64,000 nt of DNA. Origin: Hydractinia symbiolongicarpus. Lineage: Eukaryota; Cnidaria; Hydrozoa; Anthoathecata; Hydractiniidae. Positions 33,501 to 45,076 of the stretch are shown here, piece after piece (within the stretch, counting starts at the first letter, position 1; every line of letters starts with the position of its first letter). The position numbers and the translations under genes are program-made. Below the pieces are notes generated by a model that saw only the letters and a program-made list of their open reading frames with translations, had not been told where the DNA came from and searched no databases. Location: NCBI RefSeq assembly GCF_029227915.1, contig NC_079878.1, positions 21,849,501 to 21,913,500 of the forward strand. Reading direction: 5' to 3'.

Positions 33501-34834
33501 ATTCCGCAGATACTAATTTTAGCCAGTGCCATCAAAGCACACCATATAAACGGTTTTTTCAACTGCTTCAAGGAGAATTCTATTACATGAAAATTTTGCA
33601 TTGCTGTTAGATAGGTAGATTCAAATGAGAGCGCTGTTTTTACACTATTAAAATATTATAAAAACAAGGCATATTTCTGAAATTAAAGCACGTTTACGTC
33701 CTTATGCTTTCTTAAAATTACACTGTAGGTCTTACCTGTATGGAGAAAGAACAATTTCGATCTATCATGAGAAGCGTCGCATGTGCTATTTAACATAAGG
33801 AGATCACCATAATGAGGCCAGCCATCTCTAGCGCCGACACATTTTCCTGATGTTATCTGTTTTAAGGAACTGTCCTAAGAGAAACATTTACAGATGTTTT
33901 AAAAAGCATTCGAATCTAACAAAAAGGAGGATTCTTCTTTTTGCATTATAAACTAAAGATGTACCAGGGAAGTGTTAATCCTCGCGAAGAAGCACGTTTA
34001 GCAAAATAAGAAATTTGTGCAGAGAACCATAACCGCTTAGACGAAAAAAAAAATTGAAAGATTTTTTCATTTGACAAATATCCGACGCATGCCTACAAGA
34101 ATTAGTATATGCTGCCATTTTGATTCACAGGAAAAAAACAACCATACCGCTGTTCTGGTATACTTTGATGCTTCTGCATCACAGGCACTCGAAATAATCC
34201 AATACTCGCCATCGTCACTTGGACAAACATTCTTTCCACTGCATTTATGAATCAAAGTACCATCTGCCTTATATATGAATTGCATATGTTCGTGATCGCA
34301 ATCATAATTCGGCATTGTACGATACATTATTTTAGTACCATCAGGGATATCGCCGGAACACTTAGTAATGTTGAGTGTAACACACATTTCTCTGTGATAG
34401 CATAAATGCTGAGTTATAATAGGAGTTGGCGATGAAGCAGTGGCTACAAAGGGAAAAAAATAAGCATCTTCATAAAAAAATAAAAAGACAAAAAACGTTA
34501 GATTTGAAGTTTATAGTATTGAAACTCGTTACACCAATGGAGGCAAAGTTAATATAATTGTATGTACAACATAATTAGAATTTCAGACTAGAATTACTAA
34601 AAACAGGCTAGTAAACCTTAAGACCGCAACCCTTGTCTCCGCATTGCATCCCATTTGCAACGACATTATCAGTTGGACATTAGAAATTAAAATTAAACAA
34701 TAAAAATCACATCTGAATATATGTATATTGTTAAATATAGAAGATTTGCTTACTATAGCATTCAGTCCAGTGCAGTACTCAGGTACGTCACAATTTCCGT
34801 TGGCTTCTCTACATAATGTACCTTGCTTTTTATA
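30564..34834 (-). pseudogene. ADAM copy A: cysteine-rich domain exons
   Basis: GTLCREANGNCDVPEYCTG, NGMQCGDKGCG, then far downstream SYCYNGECAKTYYHQCRSLW, DICWSELNSANLSGYGTC and NVKCGQLQC form the cysteine-rich domain in order and in phase. The second exon has an AA acceptor at 34681-34680. The chain runs to TAA at 30566-30564, with no EGF or TM segment found beyond. Confidence 0.8.
32143..34408 (-). pseudogene. beta-trefoil-like plus F5/8C exon block inside the ADAM gene
   Basis: Four same-strand exons at 34148-34408, 33736-33874, 33244-33341 and 32143-32269 join in phase. The first two encode two related units, DGTLIHKCSGKNVC and SSLKQITSGKCVGARDGW, resembling beta-trefoil lectin repeats. 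The last two encode NIRINKNGWCAKSKTDGSWF and VRMKGTYWNWITGY with YSDDDVQWHGYKESS, the first half of an F5/8 type C (discoidin) domain. A two-base deletion near 32210 breaks the frame. The block enters and leaves in phase 0 if the acceptor before 34408 is used. It could be a domain insertion, an alternative exon set or a nested gene fragment. Confidence 0.65.
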
Positions 34835-35045
34835 CTACAAAACGTTAAAAGCACTTCGTTAGTATTTTCATTTCAATAACAAGAGGGCGGAGACCTAGGT
34901 TCCAGGAAGTATACATGTGTAATAGAAAAAAGTATGGTATACCCCAGCTTTGATTATGTTGATTCTGCTGGGAATATAAGGGAGTGCTCTTTCTGGTAAT
35001 ATAGGACGTAATTACTTATGTTTTAAGTACAAAACGAATTCTTAC

Positions 35046-35525
35046 CAAACACTGCATGGAGCAGCACTCAGGGTTATTAACATAACTACACTGCACATGT
35101 GGCTTTAATCTACATCCATGAGGTTCACAACAGCTTTCATTGTTAGCTGCACATGTCTACAGTAAAAAAAGAAATTTTCACGATGCAAACACATTTAAGT
35201 ACTTTGTTCTATTTCCTAATCTGTAACAAATGAACTAAAAAGTGCCAAAGAAGAGTGAATTGAGAATTGGTTTTAATAAAAACTCATGCAATACCTCTGG
35301 AGTACCACAGTCACATTCTTCGCCAGGCTCTTTAATTCTATCGCCACATTTAGATAATAAAGGCTACAAAATAGATGTTAGTTATGTCAATTGTTGCATC
35401 AGTGCTTTTACAGAAATTGTACACTATAGAAGTCACTTACTGCAACAGGTTAATCGTCAATGCAAGCAAATGTTTTTGCTTTAAGCCTGTTTAGATTGCA
35501 ATCAGAAAAACCAGGTCTACCAGAT
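35046..35525 (-). pseudogene. ADAM copy A: disintegrin domain exons
   Basis: KCGDRIKEPGEECDCGTPE, then CAANNESCCEPHGCRLKPHV and CSYVNNPECC fit a disintegrin domain. The preceding short exon carries FSDCNLNRL and an in-frame TAA at 35452-35450. Confidence 0.85.
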
Positions 35526-35670
35526 CTAAAAATTAAACAAACAAACAAATAAGGTTAATACTTCTAAATTTCTGTATATAGATAAAGAGCATTCTTACTT
35601 GGCTTGTGTTATCACACGGATCTAGGCTTAAATTCCGTTATATGTGTATCTTAAACGGATATACGCCTAC

Positions 35671-37377
35671 TTTGAGCCACCCATCAAACAACCTCTTGGT
35701 GTTAAGCATTTGCATGTGTCTCCATCTAAAATTACAATTAAAATTATGTGTTGCTACTTCGTTAGAAAGATTAGAAAGACATTCTAGCTACGCTAATTAA
35801 CCCTTAAGGCTTGTTAAGAAGCTTACCATGTGGGAAATTCATGTTATGTCCAAATTCGTGACCAATTATTACCACAGGACCACTAATACTTCCAAACGAC
35901 CACTACAAGTAAAGTCGCCTAATTAGCAGTATTACTACTATTATGAACAAACTCTATCTCTGAAACTGCTTCATGAATCCACTAAGAAATGACAACATTT
36001 GTCGTATCAAAAACGGTATTACTTACTGCATTGACGGCAGCTGATGCACCTCTACAAAGTGCTCCTACAAAGGCCATGCCTGCACAGTCTGTCCAGCAAA
36101 AATGACTGAAGTTAAAACATTCACATGTGATAGGAAAACAATGCAATTCCACATATAAAGTGATCCAATTATTTAGAAAATAAAGGATGAATGATATTTT
36201 TAGTCTGTGAATAAGTTGTTTACATTGTGATGTTGATTATTACACATCTATTTTGCTACCGCAGTTGATATACTTGTAGCAAACAGATACTGACAAGTTT
36301 TGATGTTTTATTTCTTCAATAATGCTTTATTAAATCCAAAGATTGAAATGTAGACTGACCTCATCAATTGAGCATTATCAATCCGAATATTTTTAAACTG
36401 ACTGGTCTTCTTAATAACATCGTTGACATAGTTCTTAAATGGGCCAAGATTCCTCTCTCCAGTTTTATATCTCGTAAAAGTAGGACCATTTGTTTGAACT
36501 TCCAAAGCAACAAGCATCAGACGAACATTGATAGCTTGATAAATCTGTACGTAGACGATGCTCTCTAGTAAAATCATCAACTATAGCATACTATAGCGCA
36601 TAAATATAATGCGGTGGAAGAAAATATCAAAATGCTAAGCGTACGCATTCCCTTGCAAGCTTAGTATTGTTTTCCAAATCAAAAGAAAAACATTTCAGCA
36701 TTGGTGAATATTTTCAAATATCGCTGCAAAATTAGAAAGTCCAATTGAACAAAGTGCAATTTTGAACACATTCATTTTTTTTTATTGAAAATTATAAAAA
36801 TTCTTGAAACTAAGTTTGCCATAGATTTATTTTGGAAAGTGTGAATTTTTTTGTTGGTTTCCTGAGATAGATTCTTTTTTTCAAATTAAAGAATTACCAG
36901 TAAACAGAAAGATAGCTGACATCAAGAACTCATAGATATGGCAAAGGTGAATGGAAATACTGTGTTCACACACAAAATCATGCTGATGCACTTACAAAAT
37001 AGAGAAGTATAATAGTAATTGTGAAGTTTGATGTACGAATATACATACAAACATGTTTTCTAATGTACAGTAAGCAAGCTGAGAACATTTATGATCAACT
37101 TCAAAGTTCTTATAAATTAGTTAGGAATACAAAAAACGTATTAAATAAAGTAAAAATTACATTGTCAACTTGTAACAGTGCATTGAGAATTCCTTCAAGA
37201 ACTTAACTAGTATCGTTGTTATACCTTTTGTACTATGTAAAGAAATGTAACAGAGATTATAAAATAAATTTTTGCAAGATTTCGTGCAAAAATATGATAA
37301 GTTCATACCAATCCCTCATCAACACACACAAACATCTCTACATATCTTGTTTGTGTCGTGGTAAGATATAAAACATA
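35671..37377 (-). pseudogene. ADAM copy A: metalloprotease domain exons
   Basis: TRYVEMFVCVDEGL, then INVRLMLVALEVQTNG, then DCAGMAFVGALCRGASAAVN, then GHEFGHNMNFPHD and CKCLTPRGCLMGG follow the reprolysin (M12B) fold order, including three zinc-binding His, the catalytic Glu and the Met-turn. The Gly usual at the eighth motif position is Asn. All found exon phases agree, except that an exon is missing after 37309. Confidence 0.85.
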
Positions 37378-37814
37378 CTGAGGCTGAGACATTGATTAAC
37401 TAGGGTATCTAAATAACCAAGCCAAACAACAAATGAACAATTTTACATGAAAAATAAAATTATTTTAAGGGTTAGATTACCATACCAAATTCGCTATGTT
37501 TCTTTTCTTGTTCACATCGCCACATTTCTCGCTATACTTTCAAAGTCGTTGTTTACATTTTCATGATCTAAATAACCAAAGCTTCCATGTTTAGTATTTA
37601 TTACAATTATCTTTTCGGTGCAATTCCACCTGTATTCCATCTCCTGCCCCACTATCCACCCTTCCCATCCCAGTCTGTTTTTTAACAATTTGAATAAAGA
37701 GAGTAAGAAAAGTTACAGAAAATGCCTTGTAAAAACGCTTAATGAATAATTGAGGAATGAAAACTAATGTCGCAATGCTCATATATACAAGAAATTCTAT
37801 CTAACCAGTCTTAC

Positions 37815-38946
37815 TAGGGTAGGATCGCTTCAATAACTTTTTTTTATGCTGTAAATTTCATCATCAACATTGTAAAATTTATGGCTGCCGTCAGCACCCT
37901 GTGAAGATAATTCAGGAAAAGAATAAATTTTTAGCGATACATCTAGTAAACACACATTTTTTAAGTTAAATAAAACTGCTCACATTTGGCTCTATGTCAA
38001 ATCAATGTTCACCGTCATTCAAACCTCCCCTAAATTAAACTTTTATCAGTGGAGAACCAATATATAGATAAGCATCAATTATTAGTGCAGATAGAAGCTA
38101 AAAATGCAGTTCTTATTTTAATAAACCTTAATTATCCTAAATTTTCTCCATTTGTGAAAAAAGAAACTTGACAGAACACAATTCTTAAAAAACCTAAAGT
38201 TTAAAGCAGTTTTAATCTGCTTCCAATGTACCCTTTCTAGATAAACAACGGTAAGGGACATTTTTAATCAAAGAAAAAAATGTTCGTACGTTAGCCCACG
38301 TCTGCAGGTACTGATAGTCACGGATGAATCTTTTATTCCTCGTACTGTTCCTTCGTAGTGACAATTTTCAGGCGCATGCTATAGAATAGAGTAGAAAGTA
38401 CGAAACGAATTCATAAATACGTAGCAGATAAAAAAATTTTTAGGAGGTTTTAAATGTTAAAAGCTACTACACTCAGCATTCAAACATTTTCTTTCCGACT
38501 ACCTAGTTATTAAACATATTTAATAATGTGTATACCATGTGCGATGCATTGAGTAGTACAGTAGACTAGTTATTTATTTAATTGTCATCGTTTGTTTATT
38601 ACTTGCAGCTGAAGATTGAAAAAGTTATTTAAACTAGATTCAGTGTTTCGACATGACGCAGAGTATATTGCATATGAAAAATTGTTTATTTTTAAAAAAG
38701 TATAGAAATTAAATTATACTGACATCATTATGCACAGCAAGTCCATCATCATCAAATGTTCGAAGCAAGATTGATCCAGGATGAATGCCCCTAAATAAAT
38801 GTTTTTAAGTTCGTAATAAAAACAGCCACCGGTTTGCTTATTAGTCAGCATCACCATCAATGTAAAAGTACTTACGAATGCTTCTTTAAATCAATGATGT
38901 AGTCCTTATGTTTAGCTTTGATCTGGTAAGTTGTAGAATCTTCATA
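37815..38946 (-). pseudogene. ADAM copy A: prodomain exons
   Basis: YQIKAKHKDYIIDLKKHS, ILLRTFDDDGL and ENCHYEGTVRG with ISTC are the three classical ADAM prodomain blocks. The exon ending at 38295 has lost its donor (CTAACG where GTAACG is expected in phase 0), and the following exon has an in-frame TGA at 37832. Confidence 0.8.
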
Positions 38947-41900
38947 CTGATCCCATGGATAAGGATAAAATATTGTTAAGAATTAAATTGACCCTTCTAT
39001 TTTCGAACGTCTTACTTGCCAAGACATTGCAACAAATAAACTGGTTGTTTTCTTCGTTTGTAATACACGTGAAAAGGTAAAGTAACGTGTATTGCAAACA
39101 GCAACATTTAGCACCGTCATTATTAACATATAAGGCATTGATTAAATTTACCATGCTAGCTACAACATGTTGTTTTTCAATTAACCTTACTTACACTGGT
39201 TTTTCTGGGTATCATTTATCCTTGTATTTATCCTCAAATAACTTTAGGGTGGCTTTACCTCTTTTTATTAAACTTGGCAAGAATATAATACGGGATAAAA
39301 GATAATGATTACGGGGTTACAAATTTTATGGTGTCAGGAATTTTTTTATGATGATGTGAATTGATTCCTGTGGTTCACGTTTAGCAACACGGTTGCTATG
39401 GCACTTCTAAACATTTCTTATGAAATAGATATTTTAGGCCTGTTGGATCGCTAGTATAAAAAAATTTAAATTTAAAAGTTACTTCTGAATTAGTTATACA
39501 TTGCATTTACATGTTTTTAATTCAGCATTCAACAGCAAAGAAGTGTAAGCAATGTTTATTTATCCTAGGTAACTTTTTTGCTTTCATTATTAACTGCACA
39601 TAATTACTGAGATTCGTCCTGCGCATTTTAGCAACAATAAGCCTTAGCCAAAATTTTGTGTTGATTATTTAAAAAGTGTGTATAAATTATTCAGTTGCTC
39701 AAACTAAACTGTTAGTTTTTGAAAACAGTTGCCTTCTTGCGAATATAGTTTGCTAATTGGAAGGTGTATGGGATACTAAAAAATCACCGATTTACAGACA
39801 AACCAATGGCAACACAAATATATGTATTTGTTCTACGGCCTCCAACATAAAAAGGGACAAATAGTTAAAGCTATGAGGTTCTCAATATAGCTCTGATAAG
39901 GTATACACACTTTCTTTTATGTAACATCTTATTAGGGAATGAGGCAAAAATTAACATTTCGACAACAGCTGGCCTGAAATTTGTAAATAAATTGACAAAG
40001 AGTAAAAAAACAATCGACTGAGATATGTGCCCGAGACTTTTTCTGTAAACTTTATTTAACGACCAACAGCGCACCAAAATGAACAAAAGAACACGCGAAT
40101 TTGGCCTCCTCAAGAAAATAAGCGTCAAGTAACAAGTAAGAAACAGTTGACTCTGTACGAGAGAGAAACTTAAGCAACACTGAGCCATAGCCAAAACTTT
40201 GTGTTACTTTTATAAAAGGAGTGCGCACAATTAGTTTCAATTCTGAAAAATGACGAGGCAGTTTTTTAGATTTTTAATCTAAAAAACAAAACAAAATTAA
40301 GACACGGTAAATAGCTATTATGGCAGTGCAAAATGATTTTTCTCTTATGGCATAGGCAATTAACTTATAAAGGTGCTTATACCATCTACGTTGATGTATC
40401 TTATCTATATGGTGTGCTAATCCTGGTAAACTGTTAAAAGTTATTTACCATATCGAGAAGTATGTTTAGCATAAATAAGTCATTTTCCTTTTTTTTTCAT
40501 TGGCACTCTAGTATGTGAAAATAGCAGTACAGACAACATTTTTCATCTACTCGATGGGTTTTCTTAATCAACGGATTCGAGAATGAGGATTTTTTTCGCA
40601 TAATCACTTTAAAATTAATTACCTTAATTACTCTATAAAAAGAAAATTAGACTTTTATATTTTTAACAAGACACTTCTGTCAATAGAAGACAACCGTTGC
40701 TATGAACTGAGATTTTAAAAAGGATTAAAAAGAACTGAGTAGGTAAAGTTTTGAACAATATTTAAGTTAATAGGACTTATCCTGACCTACTTTGCAACAC
40801 TTCCTTTTGATGTTATCGCCGATCTTTGTTAATACTAATAAGTAATAGTAAATACTCAAATAATAAATAAATAATAGGAATATACAAGCTTTTTTTCTAA
40901 AAAATTATGAGCTTTCCCTCGAAAGAAGCACGCAACAAACAATACCGTAAGTTTTGAATGACGCAAACGTACTCGATTTAAATGTACAATAAACTTGTTT
41001 GACAAAAGGTACTAAATTGATCGCTCATCTTTTTTATTATTAAAAATTATTAAGACTATTTGTTTATATAGGGGGAAGTGAGTCGAGTATTAATTCTGGA
41101 TCATTTCCATTTGTGATATGGACTCTTGAATTGTTTAATTGACACCACTCTTTTGGATACATAAGTGCAATTATTGATTATGCTCAAATATTCCATTGGA
41201 CTTAAATTAGACACGAATTTAAGACAACTGAAGAAAAAACAAAAAAAACATTAAAATTTTGTCAATTAATTAAAAAAAATTGCTAAAATTTTTTTTCTTG
41301 CTTCTTTCTCTTTATCACCAAGAGCTTTGGTTTTTAAAGCTATTTTTGTTTTTAGTTATGTCTAGGAATAAGCTAATGATTCTGAAACAGTTATAGACGA
41401 CAACAAAAGAATTAACAATTGACTGGTTTTCTAAAATAATTTACTTTGGTTGACTGCTATACATCACACCAGGGTTAGCAAAAAGAAGGGAAACCATAAC
41501 GTCTTATATTGTTGTAAAATTATGTTATTTGTTGTTAGCCATGTTCGTATTTTGCTTATTATTCTTTGTTTGCACGGTTGGTAAATGCAAAAAGTTTTGT
41601 GTCATATGCCATGGGTAAAATTGTAATTATGGGATACTGGGACAGAAAAGTATTTTCTTTTAAAAAAAAGCACAGAAAAAACTGGATACGGATGTGGAAA
41701 AAAAGTGTCCCGACCTAGACTGGTTTTATTATGTTCAAAAGAAAACTGCAATTAAATTTTTTATAAATGGCGCATCAATAAAAAAACAAGTTGAAGCTTT
41801 CTGAATTGTCCATTTTCTGTGTTACTATCCTATGTCATTTGTGGTGTTTTAGATTATCAGAGGAAATAGAAATGAAAAGACAAAAAAAGAAGAAGGAACG

Positions 41901-42909
41901 ACAACAAAACAAAGGCATAGAACAGTATTATACATGTTTTTAATTCATAACCATCCTTCTTAACCGGTAGGACATTTTCCCAGGACTTCCGTAAAAGCTT
42001 TGCATTTCAGTGTACCGATTTATAAAAAAATTTAATTTGCTATACAAATTTATAACAAATCTAGCACAATACACCATTGTTTCGTTCTTCCTGTTGCGAA
42101 GAAATTCTTACTGTTGCAGAGAAATTAATGAATTTTTAAGACAATACTGGCGTATTGCAAGATTATGTAAAATGGGGGCGCTGCAATTATGTTTTTTATT
42201 TGCGTTACACTGCAAGAAAAAAGTAGTTGGATAAACAGGTATAAAGCGGTATTTTATATCAAAAAATACATCAAAAAAAATTAAATTGTCCATAGCATGT
42301 TTTTATGTTTTGGAATCGTAACATTCTTGTTTAAAAATTGACGAAACATTTTCCTTTGATAAGCAATAATTTTTTTAAGTATTTAAGCCCATTATGCCTT
42401 AGCTTTTTCTTCGCTTGTAAATCTAAGTGAAGGGGGCAGGGAAGGGGGAAGGGTGGGGTGGTTGAACCATTTGTGTTTAAGTGACGTCATTCATTAACAT
42501 ATATAAATAGGTATAGTTATATTAGGGTTAAGTTTATTTTATTGTCTGTCCTATCTTTAATATCAAGTATCGCGTGGGTAGATTTACGTTATAAAGGTCA
42601 CTAAATATCGATTACCATGATTGAGTGATAAGAAAACCTTTTCCTTTTAAAAAGTGTCCGAGTTCATTGAAACGGATTCTTTTTTAGTGCAAAATATATT
42701 TAAAGAAAATCATTATCTCTATTAAGAAAGTGGGTGGGGCAAGAACAAAGAAAGTTTATGATTTTATCATATAATAAATCGTGCAAATACAAGTCCTTTT
42801 TTTGTTATTGCTTTTGTTTGTTAATAATTTTATTTACCCCTCGCAAAAAACGCTGACCAAATTCAGCCGAAAAAAAACTTATAATAAGGCAAAGATGATC
42901 AGATCTTAC

Positions 42910-43226
42910 CTCACTTAAGGTGGACAAGTCTCGTCTTGATCTTGAATGGTGAATTCGCTCAGGATACACAACTTCAAAACTTATTTCTGATAAAAAACAC
43001 ATAACTTTAAATATTATTATTAAAGATATATTTGCGTAAAGGAAGGGGGCAACGGCGAATTGAAAATTTGTAATGTGATTATTAATAATTATAAACAAAC
43101 ACAGAGCTTTAAAGATATGTAAAATGTGTGGAAAGAATACTCTTAGTAATCTGATGACCTACCTTCCGCAGCATTCTCGATAACAAGCACGACAAGCCAA
43201 GCCAAGACGAAATAATTTAACTTCAT
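42910..43226 (-). pseudogene. ADAM copy A: signal peptide and first prodomain exon
   Basis: The start exon encodes MKLNYFVLAWLVVLVIENAA, a signal peptide. The next exon gives ISFEVVYPERIHHSRSRRDL, matching the VVYP-x-R-L/I-H opening of ADAM prodomains. Splice phases agree (1, then 0). Confidence 0.85.
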
Positions 43227-44903
43227 CTAAATAAGAACAAAATTAAGCTATTTTGAACTTCGCTGAAGGAATCACACTGCGGTTTCCCTCCATTAAGCTT
43301 TAAAAAATCTACATGGGATTACTTATCAACATAATCCCGAATAGTTTATAAAATCATGCACGCATTAACAAAACTTGAAGCATTTCAATCATTGTATTCT
43401 GATATTGAAATGCGCTAACAGTTCAAATCAAACCAAAATTTTGATCTGCATAAAGTTCTGCACCGTTAGACTAAACTAAATTCTTAGAAGAGTTTCAAAG
43501 CTCTATACGTTTTGAGTACTTTTACAGTCAATACATAAATAATGCATTGTAAAAGTGAATCTTGCGTTGATAATATAATACAAAGTAATTTAACAGATAA
43601 TAGATTAAATTAAGGGAATTTTTTTGTCCCGAAGTGTCTTTGTAGTCTCGTTTTTTTTAACACGTCGAAAGATTAGTGCAAGTTTAACGGAATGGAAAAT
43701 TAGTGACAATAAATGAAAAATTGCTAATTATAATAGTTATGCTGGCAAAATAGATAACCCAATTAGTGTGTTAAAATGAAATATTCACGAAGTATTTTGT
43801 TATTACAAAGAACTCTATTTTTGTTCAAACACGACATGGTACATCACGATTTAAATAACCGGCTAACCCTCCTCTCTCCATTCATAAATGTCACTAGCCA
43901 ATTTCCAACAACACAACAGGTAACGCTGTAGACAATTCCTTTTGGATATCTTCCCCTAGCAAACTCCTATTTGGGGCAATCTCCCTCACATATATTCCAC
44001 CCGAACCCTATATGTTCCGGGATTTTTTGAACATATTATTATCAGGAAAGGGAGGTGGGCGAAATTTAATATTTCACTTACGACAACCTGCTAATTTATC
44101 AATTCATGTTACACAATATGTTTTCTCTTGAAGACCGCTGTCTTTATTCAAAACTAAGCCTGTGGGTATATCATTTATATACCGCATTTGGCGTGTCTCG
44201 CTAGTTGCGGTACCATTATGCGCAAAGACAGACGAAATACAGCTGTATTGTAGAGACGGTATAGTCGTGACCTAGTTTGCAACACTTCCTTTGTATGTTA
44301 TCACAGTTCTTTATTAATACAAAATCTCAATACGTGCCATGGTGCAACAGGCTAATCCTAGTCGTTATTAAAGCCTCTTTTTCATTTATACATTTCTAAA
44401 ACATACTCACGAAATGAAAAAAGACACGCATTAAAATATACCGTGTAAACGGAACAAAAACTTTGGACGAGGAAGAAGTTCTCCGAAACATGTTTTTTCC
44501 TTCGTGTCACGCATTTCGTATAATGAACAGTTGTTATTATTTAAGCCTTTCTTTCAGAAAACATCCGTTACTTGTTATTCGTATACTTATCGTGTACTTA
44601 TTAAGTATATTAAAGGTATAGGCATAAGTAGAAACGTTGGCAAAACCAGAATGCTTTTTGACCTTGCTTGCCTTTGTCTAGCCATTCGGTACATAGAACA
44701 AAACTCATTGATTCTGATCTCCCAGCTATTCAACGATTTTTCACCCATTTTTTTTTTATTTTAGAGATTTTATAACGTTTATTTATTTTTTCTTTAATTC
44801 TTTTTTAGTAAGATAAGCGTTTTCCGGAAAACAATAGGACAGCTAAAATTAAATCGCTAAAACAAATTTCCACTTACTTCAGGCCAGCGTGAGACAATTT
44901 TCA
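43227..44903. other. non-coding spacer left of the pogo-like element
   Basis: No gene recognised. A block at 44272-44326 (CTAGTTTGCAACACTTCCTT) repeats 40784-40840 in direct orientation, so it may be a displaced piece of arm A or a dispersed repeat. Confidence 0.4.
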
Positions 44904-45076
44904 TACTTTAGAAGCAGAAAGTTTCGCGTATCCAAAAAAATGTAAAATGTTTTACAGAAACTTTCGCGAATTGTGGTCTTTGGGACATATTTCGCGGAAA
45001 AAACTTTCGCAGAAACCAAGAAAAAATTTTTAGGGGGAGAAAATACATTCGCAAGTTGTCATATATTGAAAAGCAA

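Larger units (their letters stand above)
32900..42850 (-). repeat. inverted segmental duplication, arm A
   Basis: Read on the minus strand, this arm matches 50450-57700 on the plus strand in collinear blocks, both in exons and introns. Pairings seen include 42640-42850 with 50490-50720, 42000-42340 with 50865-51170, 41400-41520 with 52228-52350, 40930-41040 with 53090-53180, 38876-40240 with 53400-54784, 36027-36180 with 55640-55796, and 33244-33490 with 57239-57489. Confidence 0.85.
30564..43226 (-). pseudogene. ADAM-family metalloprotease, copy A (decayed)
   Basis: Minus-strand exons in ADAM order: signal peptide 43163-43226; prodomain 42910-42986, 38876-38946, 38724-38790, 38295-38378, 37815-37898; metalloprotease 37309-37377, 36360-36564, 36027-36105, 35827-35902, 35671-35725; disintegrin 35441-35525, 35295-35363, 35046-35156; cysteine-rich 34754-34834, 34617-34679, 31988-32063, 30774-30876, 30564-30702. 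The zinc site HEFGHNMNFPHD and a Met-turn (CLMGG) are intact, as is the cysteine-switch-like ENCHYEG. Lesions: donor CT instead of GT at 38294-38293; TGA at 37832-37830; TAA at 35452-35450; acceptor AA instead of AG at 34681-34680; a frameshift near 32210 in inserted exons. An exon between 37309 and 36564 was not found. Five independent lesions make a full product unlikely, though sequencing error for single sites cannot be excluded. Confidence 0.82.

Noticed and set aside
38942..39154. Frame in arm A that at first looked like the start of an ADAM catalytic domain
   Set aside because: It precedes prodomain exons in gene order, and its B counterpart is not open; treated as intron.
39871..40240. 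Two overlapping minus-strand frames of 62-107 codons, partly conserved in arm B
   Set aside because: Conservation is that of the whole duplicated intron; the arms do not share one uninterrupted frame and no family is recognisable.
41090..41160. Minus-strand stretch reading like MYPKEWCQLNNSRVHI, as a possible ADAM prodomain exon
   Set aside because: No usable acceptor, arm B has a stop at the matching place, and neighbouring prodomain exons already join in phase without it.
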